The notes under the pieces were generated by a model. It was not told where the DNA came from and did no database searches. It was given only the letters and a program-made list of their open reading frames with translations. A stretch of DNA of 64,000 nt. Origin: Hominenteromicrobium sp900549945 (GTDB lineage: Bacteria; Bacillota; Clostridia; Oscillospirales; Acutalibacteraceae). Made by a program: the position numbers and the translations under genes. How positions within the stretch are numbered: the stretch's first letter is position 1; each line of letters opens with the position of its first letter. This document shows positions 35,701 through 43,221 of this stretch, piece by piece. The stretch covers positions 1-64,000 of the forward strand of contig CABRNK010000005.1 of the NCBI GenBank assembly GCA_902472305.1, in the 5' to 3' direction.

Positions 35701-36377
35701 AAGAAGATGTCGCCGTTCTGCGCCTGACCGCGGAGAACCGGGTGCTCCGGATTCAGCGCGTTTCTTCTGAACGCATCGACCGCGTCCCAATCGAGCATTT
35801 CGCCGAGATCCTCGTAATCCCAAACCTCGATCTTCTGAACCTCATGGGAGGTCCGGAAGCCGTCGAAGAAGTGGAGGAACGGAACCTTGCCCTTGATCGC
35901 GGAGAGGTGCGCAACCGCGCCGAGATCCATGACCTCCTGCGGGCTGTTGGAGCACAGCATCGCATAGCCGGTCTGGCGGCACGCGTAAATATCCGAATGG
36001 TCGCCGAAGATGTTCAGCGCATGGGAAGCAACGCAGCGCGCAGAAACGTGGATAACGCTCGGCAGCAGCTCGCCGGCCATCTTATACATATTCGGGATCA
36101 TCAGGAGCAGGCCCTGCGACGCCGTGTAGGTGGTCGTCAGCGCGCCGGCTGCGAGAGAGCCGTGCACGGCGCCCGCCGCACCGGCTTCGGACTGCATCTC
36201 CGTTACGCGGACTTCACGGCCGAAAAGATTCTTTCTGCCGGCAGCCGCATACTTATCGGTCTCATCAGCCATGACAGAAGACGGCGTGATCGGATAGATC
36301 GCAGCAACGTCGGTAAACGCATAGGAAACATGCGCGGCAGCGTTGTTGCCATCCATGGTTTTCATTTTTCTTGCCAT
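32703..36377 (-). CDS. nifJ: Pyruvate:ferredoxin (flavodoxin) oxidoreductase
   Basis: A 1224-residue single-chain PFOR, slightly longer than the usual 1170-1180. Domains in order: I (VSYAFTDVAAIYPITPSS), II, gamma, the two-cluster ferredoxin domain (CIQCTFCSMVCPHAVIRP and CTGCGSCVNVCPG, about 690-770), and the TPP domain (SGACGGCGETPYAKL, GDGWAYDIGFGGVDHALASGEDIN). It oxidises pyruvate to acetyl-CoA and CO2 while reducing ferredoxin, the centre of fermentation in anaerobes. AAAGGAGG precedes the ATG. Its codon use is more biased than that of its neighbours, as expected for high expression. Confidence 0.98.
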   Translation of the reverse strand: MARKMKTMDGNNAAAHVSYAFTDVAAIYPITPSSVMADETDKYAAAGRKNLFGREVRVTEMQSEAGAAGAVHGSLAAGALTTTYTASQGLLLMIPNMYKMAGELLPSVIHVSARCVASHALNIFGDHSDIYACRQTGYAMLCSNSPQEVMDLGAVAHLSAIKGKVPFLHFFDGFRTSHEVQKIEVWDYEDLGEMLDWDAVDAFRRNALNPEHPVLRGQAQNGDIFFQAREACNKYYDAIPATVVEYMDKVNAKIGTNYKPFNYYGAPDAEKVIIAMGSVCETIEEVIDYMLAAGEKVGLVKVHLYRPFVAKYLLDVLPETVKTISVLDRTKEPGSIGEPLYLDVLAAINGTQFGCAKVLTGRYGLGSKDTKPADIIAVYRNMEKGDDAKKKFTIGIVDDVTHLSLDATEHPDTAPAGTKSCKFWGLGSDGTVGANKNSIKIIGDHTDMYAQGYFDYDSKKSGGLTMSHLRFGHTPIKSTYYISQADFVACHNPAYLETYDMVQDLKKGGSFLLNCPWDAAELEERLPGKVKKFIADNEINLYTIDGFKIGKEIGLGTRINTVLQSAFFSIAKIIPEEDAIKYMKDAATKSYSKKGEAIVKMNHDAIDRGATGYVKVEVPASWKNAVDDSVKHVATGDRPDLVEYVNNVVIPVNTFHGKDLPVSTFEKYADGTSPQGTSAYEKRGVAVDVPKWIPENCIQCTFCSMVCPHAVIRPVPMTDEELAAAPAAVKSKPMTGMPGMNFVMTISTLDCTGCGSCVNVCPGMKGNKALAMSPIDEERPSQEVFNYGVTLDPKPEVMEKFKDTTIKGSQLRQPLLEFSGACGGCGETPYAKLVTQLFGDKMFIANATGCSSIWGGSAPATPYTVNKKGHGPAWQNSLFEDNAEFGLGMTLAQNAVRGRLAQLTEELIAVDYCVAELKEAGQKWLDTMDDRAANGPAAEAYIAALENGIVGVDEGIEFTGSEQGKAAFGDQAASMHEHFKALKAEGKTHCDCEACSLAAKILKDKDFLAKKSMWIFGGDGWAYDIGFGGVDHALASGEDINILVFDTEVYSNTGGQASKSTPVGSVAQFAAAGKAVKKKDLASIMMSYGYVYVAQVAMGADMNQCLKAFHEAESYHGPSIVIAYAPCINHGIKGGMGVSMTEEKKAVAAGYWHNFRFDPRRADNGQNPFQLDSKAPSASYRDFIMGEVRYNSLTRAFPQRAEVLFEKAEKYAEEKYAKLSKMAE

Positions 36378-36499
36378 TTAATAAATTCCTCCTTTAAGGA
36401 TTATCAATTGGAATGTGCCCGCGGCAAAGCGGGCCTTCTGTATCCGTGCCGCCGTTTGCAGCGCCGGACGCACAGGCCGTCCCCTTGCCGTTCAGTTAA

Positions 36500-36528
36500 A
36501 TCTTATCATTTTTTCGCCCGTATGTAAA
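36500..36528 (-). promoter_or_regulatory. Promoter of nifJ
   Basis: TTTACA (36523-36528) and TAAGAT (36500-36505) are 17 bases apart on the minus strand, with about 120 bases of leader before nifJ. Confidence 0.7.
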
Positions 36529-36640
36529 GGAAAAAACAATGATTTTTTTAATTTATGCCCGCAATTTCCGCAGGCTTCCCGCAAAGCCGCGCCTTTTCCC
36601 GGCCCCGCCGCCGCATTCCGGCGCACCGCGGCGCCTTGAG

Positions 36641-36669
36641 TTGACAAAGGGGGCTTTTTGCGGTAAAAT
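36641..36669 (+). promoter_or_regulatory. Promoter of the first CorC-family gene
   Basis: A perfect TTGACA (36641-36646) and TAAAAT (36664-36669) with a 17-base spacer lie 53 bases before the ATG at 36723. Confidence 0.85.
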
Positions 36670-36722
36670 TTTGTATCTATAAAACTGAAAACGCTTCAGA
36701 CGGAAAGGATGCAAGCCACACC

Positions 36723-38120
36723 ATGAACGACGACCCGTACGGCACTATGACGCCCGCAGCCTCCATTCTCCCGCTTCCAGCCGCCATTGCGCTGCTTCTC
36801 GCCTTTTTCCTCCTCGGCATTCTGTATGCCATGTGCGAATCCGCCGTCGGCACGGCGAGCGAATCGCGCGTCAAGCGCGACGCCGAGAGCGGCAGCCGCC
36901 GCGCGAAGAAATTCCTTGCCTATCTCGACGCGAACGAGAGCTTCGCCTCGCCCCTGCAATTCGGCATGATGCTGATGGGCTTTTTCTCGATCGGCGTTTC
37001 GGTGATCGGCTTTGCGCCCGTGCTCGACAACGCGCTGATCGCTGCCGGCCTGTATCCGGCGCTTGCCGCACCGGCCGCCGTCGTGCTCTGCACGCTGCTG
37101 TGCGCCGCGCTGTTTCTGCTTCTCGCGGATTTCACGCCGAAAAAATTCGTGGCGCACAAATCCGCGCGCAACACGCGCTACAGCTACAAGCTCATCCGGC
37201 TGATCCGCGTGCTCAGTGCCCTGATGCGCCCGTTTATGAAGCTGTGCGACTTTATCTCCGACGGGATCATGCGGCTTTTCGGCAATGACCCGAAGGCGCT
37301 CGACGAAACCGTAACGGAGGAGGAGATCCTCCACATGGTCGGCGAGGGCGAGGAGCTGGGTGTGATCGAGGAAACCGAGCGCGACATGATCACGAATATC
37401 CTCGATTTCAACGACACGACCGTCAGCGAGGTGATGACGCACCGCACGGATATCTGCGCCGTCAGCGAAAGCGCGACGATCGAGGACGTCACGTCGGTCG
37501 CCGCCGAGGAGGGCTTCTCCCGCCTGCCGGTCTACCGCGAGGACATTGACGCGATCGCCGGCATCTGCTACGCGAAGGATTTTCTGCCGTACGTCGGAAA
37601 GCCCGTGCCGTCGTTCATCCACCTGCGCGACATGCTGCGCCCGGCGTATTTTATCCCGGAATCGAAGAAGTGCAGCCAGCTTTTCCGCGAATTTCAGGAG
37701 CGCCGCATCCAGATTGCCGTGGTCGTCGACGAATACGGCGGCACCGCCGGCCTCATCACGCTGGAGGATCTGATCGAATCGATCCTCGGCAACATTCAGG
37801 ACGAATACGACAACGAGGCGGAGGAGATCTTCCGCGTCAGTGAAAACGAATTCACGGTGGACGGCACGACCTCCATCGACGAGATCTCCGACCTGACCGG
37901 CGTGGAGCTGCCCGAAGGCGATTACGACACAATCGCCGGCCTCGTGACCGACCTGCTCGGGCGCATCCCGAAGGAGGGCGAGCACCCGAGCGTGCAGGTG
38001 AAGAACCTCGACATCACCGTGCTCTCCGTGGAAGATCAGCGCCTTTCGCGCCTGCTGATCGTGCGCGGCGAGCCGGCCGAGGAGGACTACGACGAGGCGT
38101 ACATCGAAGAGGAACCGTAA
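36723..38120 (+). CDS. CNNM/CorC (hemolysin) family membrane protein
   Basis: A 465-residue protein. The N-terminal DUF21/CNNM transmembrane domain (three to four helices, residues 15-150) is followed by a CBS pair (about 220-340; VMTHRTDICAVSESATIEDV, VVDEYGGTAGLITLEDLIESILG) and a C-terminal CorC_HlyC domain (375-455). Such proteins are implicated in Mg or Co efflux and membrane homeostasis; the hemolysin label is historical. GGAAAGGATG precedes the ATG by about a dozen bases. A paralogue lies at 39766-41094. Confidence 0.92.
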   Translation: MNDDPYGTMTPAASILPLPAAIALLLAFFLLGILYAMCESAVGTASESRVKRDAESGSRRAKKFLAYLDANESFASPLQFGMMLMGFFSIGVSVIGFAPVLDNALIAAGLYPALAAPAAVVLCTLLCAALFLLLADFTPKKFVAHKSARNTRYSYKLIRLIRVLSALMRPFMKLCDFISDGIMRLFGNDPKALDETVTEEEILHMVGEGEELGVIEETERDMITNILDFNDTTVSEVMTHRTDICAVSESATIEDVTSVAAEEGFSRLPVYREDIDAIAGICYAKDFLPYVGKPVPSFIHLRDMLRPAYFIPESKKCSQLFREFQERRIQIAVVVDEYGGTAGLITLEDLIESILGNIQDEYDNEAEEIFRVSENEFTVDGTTSIDEISDLTGVELPEGDYDTIAGLVTDLLGRIPKEGEHPSVQVKNLDITVLSVEDQRLSRLLIVRGEPAEEDYDEAYIEEEP

Positions 38121-38146
38121 CCGCACCGTTCGGCACACATAAACGG

Positions 38147-38187
38147 ATCCCGGAGAAAACCGATTTCTGGTTTCTCCGGGATTTTTT
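38147..38187 (+). terminator. Terminator after the first CorC-family gene
   Basis: ATCCCGGAGAAA (38147-38158) pairs with TTTCTCCGGGAT (38171-38182), 12 bp, followed by TTTTTC. Confidence 0.9.
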
Positions 38188-38308
38188 CATTTGAAATCGC
38201 CGGCAGTGCGCCCATGCGCAATTCAGCCGCACCGCCGTCCATGTACAAGGCCGCGCGTCACATAAGGCACACATCTGCGGCAAACGGCCGCAGGCCGCTC
38301 ATCCGGCC

Positions 38309-39208
38309 TCAGTTTTTCATCTGTCCGCGCGCGTAGAGCACCGGGGAGACGCCCGTGGCTTTTTTGAACTGGCGGCTCAGGTAGAATTCGTCGGAAAAGC
38401 CGGTCAGCGCCGCGATTTCAGCGAGCTTCATGTCCGTCGTTTTCAAAAGCTCCTTGACGCGGTTGATGCGCACGCAGTTCAGATACTGAAACACGGTTTT
38501 GCCCGTGATACGGCGGAACGTGCGGTTCAGGTAGTCGAAATTCATGCCCGCCTCCGCCTCGATCGTGCTGCCGGTGATTTTTTCCGCGTAGTGTGCGTCC
38601 AGATAGGCGCATAGATCGTGAATCTTCCCCACCGTGCGCGCGGGCAGCGCGCTGCCGATGGCCTCGGCCTTGGCGTCGAGGCTGTTCTGCGCGAGCGTCG
38701 TCAGCATTTCGAGCAGCTTGCAGGCCCAGAACACGCGGTAGTGCTTCGCGCCCGAACGCCCCTTCTCGATGCACGCCTCAAACAGTGCCGCAAGCTGCGC
38801 GCGCACGGCCTCGTCGCGCACGCGGATGTGCTTCGGCAGCATGCAGTGCTCAAAATCGAACACGCTGTCCACGGTGTCCTCGGCGAGCTTGTGGTCGGCG
38901 ATCTCCAGCGCCGTTCCCTCGCCGTAGTCGAACGGCAGAAGCGAAAGGTTGCTGAAATGCGCGAAATAGTAGGCGCATTCCGCCGGGCGCGTGCCGACGT
39001 GCTCGAGGTACGGCTGCAAAAAAAACACGTCGCCCGGCAGCAGGACGTACTCCACGCCGTTCTCCTGAATGTGCATTTCCCCCTCGGCGATAAAATACAT
39101 GATGTATTCAACGTTTCGCCGGCGGAAATGCACCCACTCCCCCTTCGGGCTGAAATAATTCATAAAGCTGACATGCGGCAGCGTCGTCAGGCTGCACAGG
39201 TACTGCAT
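38309..39208 (-). CDS. AraC-family transcriptional regulator
   Basis: A 299-residue regulator. Residues 1-120 form a cupin-like sensor (EYIMYFIAEGEMHIQENGVEYVLLPGDVFFLQPYLEHVG). Residues 200-295 hold the two AraC helix-turn-helix motifs (AEAGMNFDYLNRTFRRITGKTVFQYL and LAEIAALTGFSDEFYLSRQFKKATGVSP). Such proteins usually control sugar or polysaccharide genes after binding a ligand. The start at 39208 has GGTGAT just before it; an in-frame ATG at 39220 is an alternative. No sugar operon is adjacent, so the target is unclear. Confidence 0.9.
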   Translation of the reverse strand: MQYLCSLTTLPHVSFMNYFSPKGEWVHFRRRNVEYIMYFIAEGEMHIQENGVEYVLLPGDVFFLQPYLEHVGTRPAECAYYFAHFSNLSLLPFDYGEGTALEIADHKLAEDTVDSVFDFEHCMLPKHIRVRDEAVRAQLAALFEACIEKGRSGAKHYRVFWACKLLEMLTTLAQNSLDAKAEAIGSALPARTVGKIHDLCAYLDAHYAEKITGSTIEAEAGMNFDYLNRTFRRITGKTVFQYLNCVRINRVKELLKTTDMKLAEIAALTGFSDEFYLSRQFKKATGVSPVLYARGQMKN

Positions 39209-39351
39209 AAAAATCACCATGCCTCTGCGGCGCAAAGGCTTATCCTCTCTTTCAAAATTTGTGCCGACCGGCGAGGCCGTCCGCCGCTTTCACTCTGCTG
39301 CAAAGGCACAAAAACGCTGTGTGAAAGGTATTTCACACTTGCTCCCCTTTT

Positions 39352-39627
39352 TCAGGAAATCGACGCGAGAAAGTTCTCGTAGGCGTCGTCAAACGCGTCG
39401 TACGGCGTCGGATTTCCGCCGTTTGTGCTCTTGCACTGGTTGTCTGAATACTCCTGCCCCACAGCGAACAGCTCGCCGGGCGTCAGCGCGACGCCTGCCT
39501 TCTGCGCCAGCCGGCAGAACTCGGCGAGCGGGTCGCGCTGTGCGCGCGTCTCGAGCAGTCTCCTGCGCAGCGACTCATTTTGCTCTGCAAGCGCCGTCAG
39601 CGCCTCGAGCTTTTCAAACGTATTCAT
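39352..39627 (-). CDS. Small protein with Nif11-like leader character
   Basis: A 91-residue protein. Residues 10-58 (ALAEQNESLRRRLLETRAQ... CRLAQKAGVALTPGELFAV) follow the Nif11 pattern: a helix with an LRxxL motif, then A-x-x-x-G-x-x-L-T-x-x-E-L. The end, CKSTNGG followed by 20 acidic and aromatic residues, has a double-Gly step like that of bacteriocin and RiPP precursors. No modifying enzyme or transporter is adjacent, and the putative core has few Cys/Ser/Thr, so a RiPP role is only a possibility. AAAGGGGTG precedes the ATG. Confidence 0.65.
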   Translation of the reverse strand: MNTFEKLEALTALAEQNESLRRRLLETRAQRDPLAEFCRLAQKAGVALTPGELFAVGQEYSDNQCKSTNGGNPTPYDAFDDAYENFLASIS

Positions 39628-39722
39628 AACGGCCGCACCCCTTTCACACGGGACTTTTCTCTATCTTACCAAAAAACGCGGGAAACCGCAACAAAAACCG
39701 CGCGCTTCCCCGGCATGCCAAA

Positions 39723-39755
39723 AGCGGGCGGGCGCTGTGAACGCGCCTGCCCGCT
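39723..39755 (-). terminator. Terminator after the second CorC-family gene
   Basis: A 13-position stem (AGCGGGCAGGCGC / GCGCCCGCCCGCT on the minus strand, one A-C mismatch) is followed by TTTGGC. Confidence 0.65.
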
Positions 39756-39765
39756 GTATTTCGTC

Positions 39766-41094
39766 TTATTCCGCTGCTTTTTCCACAGCCGCCGGACTGT
39801 TGACCTGTACGCTGATCTCCTTCGCCATCAGGCCGTCCGCCTTCGTGACGGTGATCGTGAGTCCCTGATAGTCGAACGTGTAGCCGACCTTCGGGATGCT
39901 TCCGGTCAGCTCTGCAAGCCAGCCGTTTACGGTCGAGGCCTCCGTCTCCCCCGTATTTTCAAGTGAGAAGAACTCGAAGAAATCCTCTATAAAGGCCGAA
40001 CAAAGCACGGTGTACATGCTTTCGCCGGTCTTTTTGAAATCCTCCACCGCTTCGTCGCGCTCATCCCAGATCTCGCCGACGAGCTCCTCGAGAATGTCTT
40101 CCATCGTGACGATGCCCGCCGTCTCGCCGTACTCGTTCACGACGACGACCATATGGTTGTGGCTCTTCTGCATATCCGTAAACAGGGTGTCAAGGTGCGC
40201 CGTTTCCGGAACAAAGACCGGCGGCAGCATCACCTGCTCCAGCTTGAAGCCGGCGTTCCCGTGCTTCAGGAGATAGTCGCGCGTGTGGAGAATGCCAACG
40301 ATGTGGTCCTCCTTTTCGGCGTATACCGGCATGCGGGAGTAGCCTTCCTCCTCGATCTTCTTCATGATCTCCGCATCCGTCGCGTCCAGAGAGACGAACA
40401 CAACGGCCTTTCTCGGCATCATCACATCCTCGGCGGACATGCCGTCCAGCTTAAAGACATTCTTTATGTATTCGATGTCGTTCCGATCCAGCGAGCCCTC
40501 GTCGACGCCGGCATCCAGCATCAGCACGATGTCCTCGGTCGAAACCGGGTCCTCCTTCGCATGCGGGTCGATGCCGAACAGGCGCAGCACGGCGTTTGTA
40601 GAAACCGTGAGTAGCCAGATAATCGGCTTCAAGGCGACGGCGAGGAATGAGATGACCCCGCAGACAGCCTCCGCCAGCTTCTCCTTATGCCGCATCGCGA
40701 TGCGCTTCGGAACCAGTTCGCCGAGCACCAGCGTGAAGAACGAGAGGATCAGCGTGATCACGATGACCGCCACCGTATTGATGGCACCGGTATACGCGGC
40801 CGGAATGCTGAAAGTTTCGACGAAAAAATCTGAAAGCCGCTCCGCAAAGTTATCGGCCGCAAACGCCGAGCCGAGGAAGCCCGCGAGCGTGATGCCGATC
40901 TGGATCGTGGAGAGGAAGCGAGTCGGCTCCTCGATCATCCGGAGCATTTTCACGGCTTTTTTGTCGCCGTCGTCCGCGCGCGCCTTGATCCGCTTCTCAT
41001 TGAGCGAAATCACGGCGATCTCCGTCGCGGCAAAAAAAGCGTTCAAAAGGATCAGAACAAGCTGTAAAAGTAATTGATTGACAATATCAGACAT
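39766..41094 (-). CDS. CNNM/CorC (hemolysin) family membrane protein
   Basis: A 442-residue paralogue of the 36723 gene. The DUF21/CNNM domain (NAFFAATEIAVISLNEKRIK... LVLGELVPKRIAMRHKEKLA, residues 10-180) is followed by two CBS domains (VMMPRKAVVFVSLDA, VVVVNEYGETAGIVTMEDILEELVGEI) and a C-terminal CorC_HlyC domain. The ELVPK motif is strongly conserved in Mg/Co efflux members. TTGGAGG lies before the ATG. Its transcript has an unusually long, structured 5' leader (41095-41290), which suggests regulation at RNA level. Confidence 0.92.
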   Translation of the reverse strand: MSDIVNQLLLQLVLILLNAFFAATEIAVISLNEKRIKARADDGDKKAVKMLRMIEEPTRFLSTIQIGITLAGFLGSAFAADNFAERLSDFFVETFSIPAAYTGAINTVAVIVITLILSFFTLVLGELVPKRIAMRHKEKLAEAVCGVISFLAVALKPIIWLLTVSTNAVLRLFGIDPHAKEDPVSTEDIVLMLDAGVDEGSLDRNDIEYIKNVFKLDGMSAEDVMMPRKAVVFVSLDATDAEIMKKIEEEGYSRMPVYAEKEDHIVGILHTRDYLLKHGNAGFKLEQVMLPPVFVPETAHLDTLFTDMQKSHNHMVVVVNEYGETAGIVTMEDILEELVGEIWDERDEAVEDFKKTGESMYTVLCSAFIEDFFEFFSLENTGETEASTVNGWLAELTGSIPKVGYTFDYQGLTITVTKADGLMAKEISVQVNSPAAVEKAAE

Positions 41095-41290
41095 AAATAA
41101 CTAGCCTCCAAAATAATATAAGCCGCCTGTGCACATAAACCGGTCAGTTCAGATCAACCGCAAAAAGGCGGGATCTGTCTGCGGCACAGGGTTCGCGCTG
41201 ATAATACCTCAAAGGCTTTCTGACAGCTCTCCCACAATTACATCGGGGAAGCGGATCCACAAAACCATCTCCTTGGACTTAGAATTTTGC
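41095..41290 (-). promoter_or_regulatory. Structured 5' leader of the CorC-family gene, candidate cis-regulatory RNA
   Basis: About 195 bases lie between the predicted transcription start (~41288) and the ATG. On the RNA strand CCTGTGC pairs with GCACAGG and encloses a nested hairpin AGATC-CCGC...GCGG-GATCT. Further 5' a CUUCCC/GGGAG hairpin is possible. The ribosome site TTTGGAGG follows shortly after the main stem. It does not fit the M-box, yybP-ykoY or NiCo consensus as I know them. Confidence 0.5.
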
Positions 41291-41294
41291 TTTT

Positions 41295-41323
41295 ATAATA
41301 GCACAATTTTTCGCCCTCGTCAA
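41295..41323 (-). promoter_or_regulatory. Promoter of the second CorC-family gene
   Basis: TTGACG (41318-41323) and a TGC-extended TATTAT (41295-41300) are 17 bases apart on the minus strand. Confidence 0.82.
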
Positions 41324-41363
41324 CATAAATTATCTCTGTTTTAAGCAACCGGGCAAAAGGAAA

Positions 41364-41389
41364 GGCCCCGCCCGAAGCCGGACGGAGCC
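41364..41389 (-). terminator. Terminator after the GGGtGRT gene
   Basis: A 10-bp stem (GGCTCCGTCC / GGGCGGGGCC on the minus strand with two G-U pairs) is followed by TTTCCTTTT. Confidence 0.75.
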
Positions 41390-41410
41390 AAAACGCTTTC
41401 GCGCCTGTTT

Positions 41411-42409
41411 TTATTTGGAAGCCTCTTCAACGGCAACCGCGCACGCGACGGTCGCGCCGACCATCGGGTTGTTGCCCATGCCGATGAGACCCATCATCTC
41501 GACGTGCGCCGGAACCGAGGAGGAGCCTGCGAACTGCGCATCGGAGTGCATGCGGCCCATGGTGTCGGTCATGCCGTAGGAGGAGGGGCCGGCAGCCATA
41601 TTGTCCGGGTGGAGCGTACGGCCTGTGCCGCCGCCGGAAGCCACGGAGAAGTAATTGACGCCGTTCTCGACGCACCACTTCTTGTAGGTGCCCGCAACCG
41701 GATGCTGGAAGCGCGTCGGGTTTGTGGAGTTGCCGGTGATGGAAACGCCGACCTTCTCGAGCTTCATGATCGCAACGCCCTCCGGGACATTGTCCGCGCC
41801 GTAGCACTTGACGTCCGCACGCGGGCCGTTGGAGTATGCCTTCTCGCTGACAACCTTGACTTCCTCTGCGTACGGATCGAACTCCGTCTCCACATAGGTG
41901 AAGCCGTTGATTCTCGAAATGATGAACGCCGCATCCTTGCCCAGACCGTTCAGGATGACGCGGAGCGGGTTCGTTCTGACCTTATTCGCGTTCAGCGCGA
42001 TCTTGATCGCGCCCTCAGCCGCCGCGAAGGACTCGTGGCCCGCGAGGAACGCGAAGCACTCGGTCTCCTCGGAGAGGAGCATCTTGCCGAGGTTGCCGTG
42101 GCCGAGACCGACCTTACGGTTTTCCGCAACGGAACCCGGGATGCAGAACGCCTGCAGGCCGATGCCGATTGCAGCAGCAGCGTCCGCAGCCTTAGTGCAG
42201 CCCTTCTTGATCGCGATCGCGCAGCCGACCGTGTAGGCCCACTTTGCGTTCTCAAAGCAGATCGGCTGGGTTTCCTGCACGATGGTATAGGGATCAATGC
42301 CCTTTTCCTCGCAGATCGCCTTGCACTCGTCGATCGAGGAAATGCCGTATTCCTTCAGGACCTCGAGGATCTTCGCCTCGCGTCTCTCATAACCTTCAAA
42401 AGTAGCCAT
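41411..42409 (-). CDS. GGGtGRT protein (conserved, uncharacterised)
   Basis: A 332-residue soluble protein carrying GGGTGRT at residues 259-265, the motif after which the family is named. Other conserved-looking stretches are KVGLGHGNLGKMLLSEETECFAFLAGHESFAAAEG and GLIGMGNNPMVGATVACAVAVEE. Several Cys are spread through the chain (33, 51, 63, 71, 89, 118, 202, 246, 322). It follows the NifU-like gene by 14 bases, the usual arrangement in anaerobes, so the two probably form one system linked to Fe-S or redox cofactors. The biochemical role is not known to me. Confidence 0.88.
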   Translation of the reverse strand: MATFEGYERREAKILEVLKEYGISSIDECKAICEEKGIDPYTIVQETQPICFENAKWAYTVGCAIAIKKGCTKAADAAAAIGIGLQAFCIPGSVAENRKVGLGHGNLGKMLLSEETECFAFLAGHESFAAAEGAIKIALNANKVRTNPLRVILNGLGKDAAFIISRINGFTYVETEFDPYAEEVKVVSEKAYSNGPRADVKCYGADNVPEGVAIMKLEKVGVSITGNSTNPTRFQHPVAGTYKKWCVENGVNYFSVASGGGTGRTLHPDNMAAGPSSYGMTDTMGRMHSDAQFAGSSSVPAHVEMMGLIGMGNNPMVGATVACAVAVEEASK

Positions 42410-42423
42410 TCTCCATGCCCTCC

Positions 42424-43116
42424 TTATTCCTTGCGCGGGTCGATGTACTTGACGGCCTCATTGAATCTGCCGTATGTACCCATAGACTTCTCATACGCTT
42501 CGTTCGGCTCCATGCCCTTCTTGATGAAGTCCGTCATCTTGCCGAGGGAAACAAACTCGTAGCCGATGACCTGATCGTCGGCGTCGAGCGCCATTCTGGT
42601 GCAGTAGCCTTCGGTCATCTCGAGGTAGCGGACGCCCTTATCCTTCGTGCCGTACATCGTACCAACCATGGAGCGCGCACCCTTGCCGAGATCCTCCATG
42701 CCCGCGCCGATGACGAGGCCGCCCTCGGAGAATGCGGACTGGGAACGGCCGTAGGCGATCTGGAGGAACAGCTCGCGCATCGCGGTGTTGATCGCATCAC
42801 ATACGAGGTCGGTGTTGAGCGCCTCGAGAACGGTCTTGCCCGGGAGGATTTCCGCCGCCATCGCCGCGGAATGCGTCATGCCGGAGCAGCCGACGGTCTC
42901 GACCAGCGCCTCTTCGATAACGCCGTCCTTAATGTTCAGCGAGAGCTTGCAGGCGCCCTGCTGCGGCGCGCACCAGCCCACGCCGTGGGTATAGCCAGAA
43001 ATATCCTTGATTTCCTTTGCCTGCACCCACTTGCCCTCTTCCGGGATCGGAGCCGGACCGTGCTTCGGGCCCTTGGCTACAGTGCACATCATTTCCACTT
43101 CTTTGGAATAATTCAT
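42424..43116 (-). CDS. NifU-like iron-sulfur cluster scaffold family protein
   Basis: A 230-residue protein. GYTHGVGWCAPQQGACKLSL (C49, C56) and ETVGCSGMTHSAAMAAE (C77), with C106 and C172, resemble the metal-binding Cys of NifU/IscU N-domains, where VGCGA holds the central cysteine. It is longer than IscU (about 130 residues), with an extra C-terminal half. It is transcribed first, before the GGGtGRT gene, from a strong promoter at 43222-43250 and through a leader hairpin. A cluster-assembly role specific to its partner is inferred. Confidence 0.85.
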   Translation of the reverse strand: MNYSKEVEMMCTVAKGPKHGPAPIPEEGKWVQAKEIKDISGYTHGVGWCAPQQGACKLSLNIKDGVIEEALVETVGCSGMTHSAAMAAEILPGKTVLEALNTDLVCDAINTAMRELFLQIAYGRSQSAFSEGGLVIGAGMEDLGKGARSMVGTMYGTKDKGVRYLEMTEGYCTRMALDADDQVIGYEFVSLGKMTDFIKKGMEPNEAYEKSMGTYGRFNEAVKYIDPRKE

Positions 43117-43160
43117 AAGTGGTACTCCTTTCGGTTCCAGTTTATTTGGCAGACAACGCC

Positions 43161-43192
43161 GGATGCAGGCGCTTGAAGCACCGCCCGCATCC
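43161..43192 (-). promoter_or_regulatory. Leader hairpin upstream of the NifU-like gene
   Basis: On the minus strand GGATGCGGGCG pairs over 11 positions (one G-U) with CGCCTGCATCC around a 10-base loop. No T tract follows, so it is a 5'-leader element and not a terminator. Confidence 0.55.
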
Positions 43193-43221
43193 CGCAGAAT
43201 GCCATATTACTGATTTTCTTC

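Noticed and set aside
32346..36527. A 1393-codon open frame on the plus strand opposite nifJ
   Set aside because: It mirrors nifJ codon positions, is rich in Arg/Val/Leu/Asp repeats without any domain, and has no ribosome site. High GC causes long antisense frames.
36696..38138. A 480-codon minus-strand frame opposite the first CorC-family gene
   Set aside because: Antisense shadow; the CorC-family gene has clear CBS and CorC domains, a promoter and a terminator.
41095..41290. M-box (ykoK) or yybP-ykoY riboswitch
   Set aside because: The conserved M-box start (GUUAGGUGAGGCUCCU) and the GGGGAGUAG of yybP-ykoY are absent.
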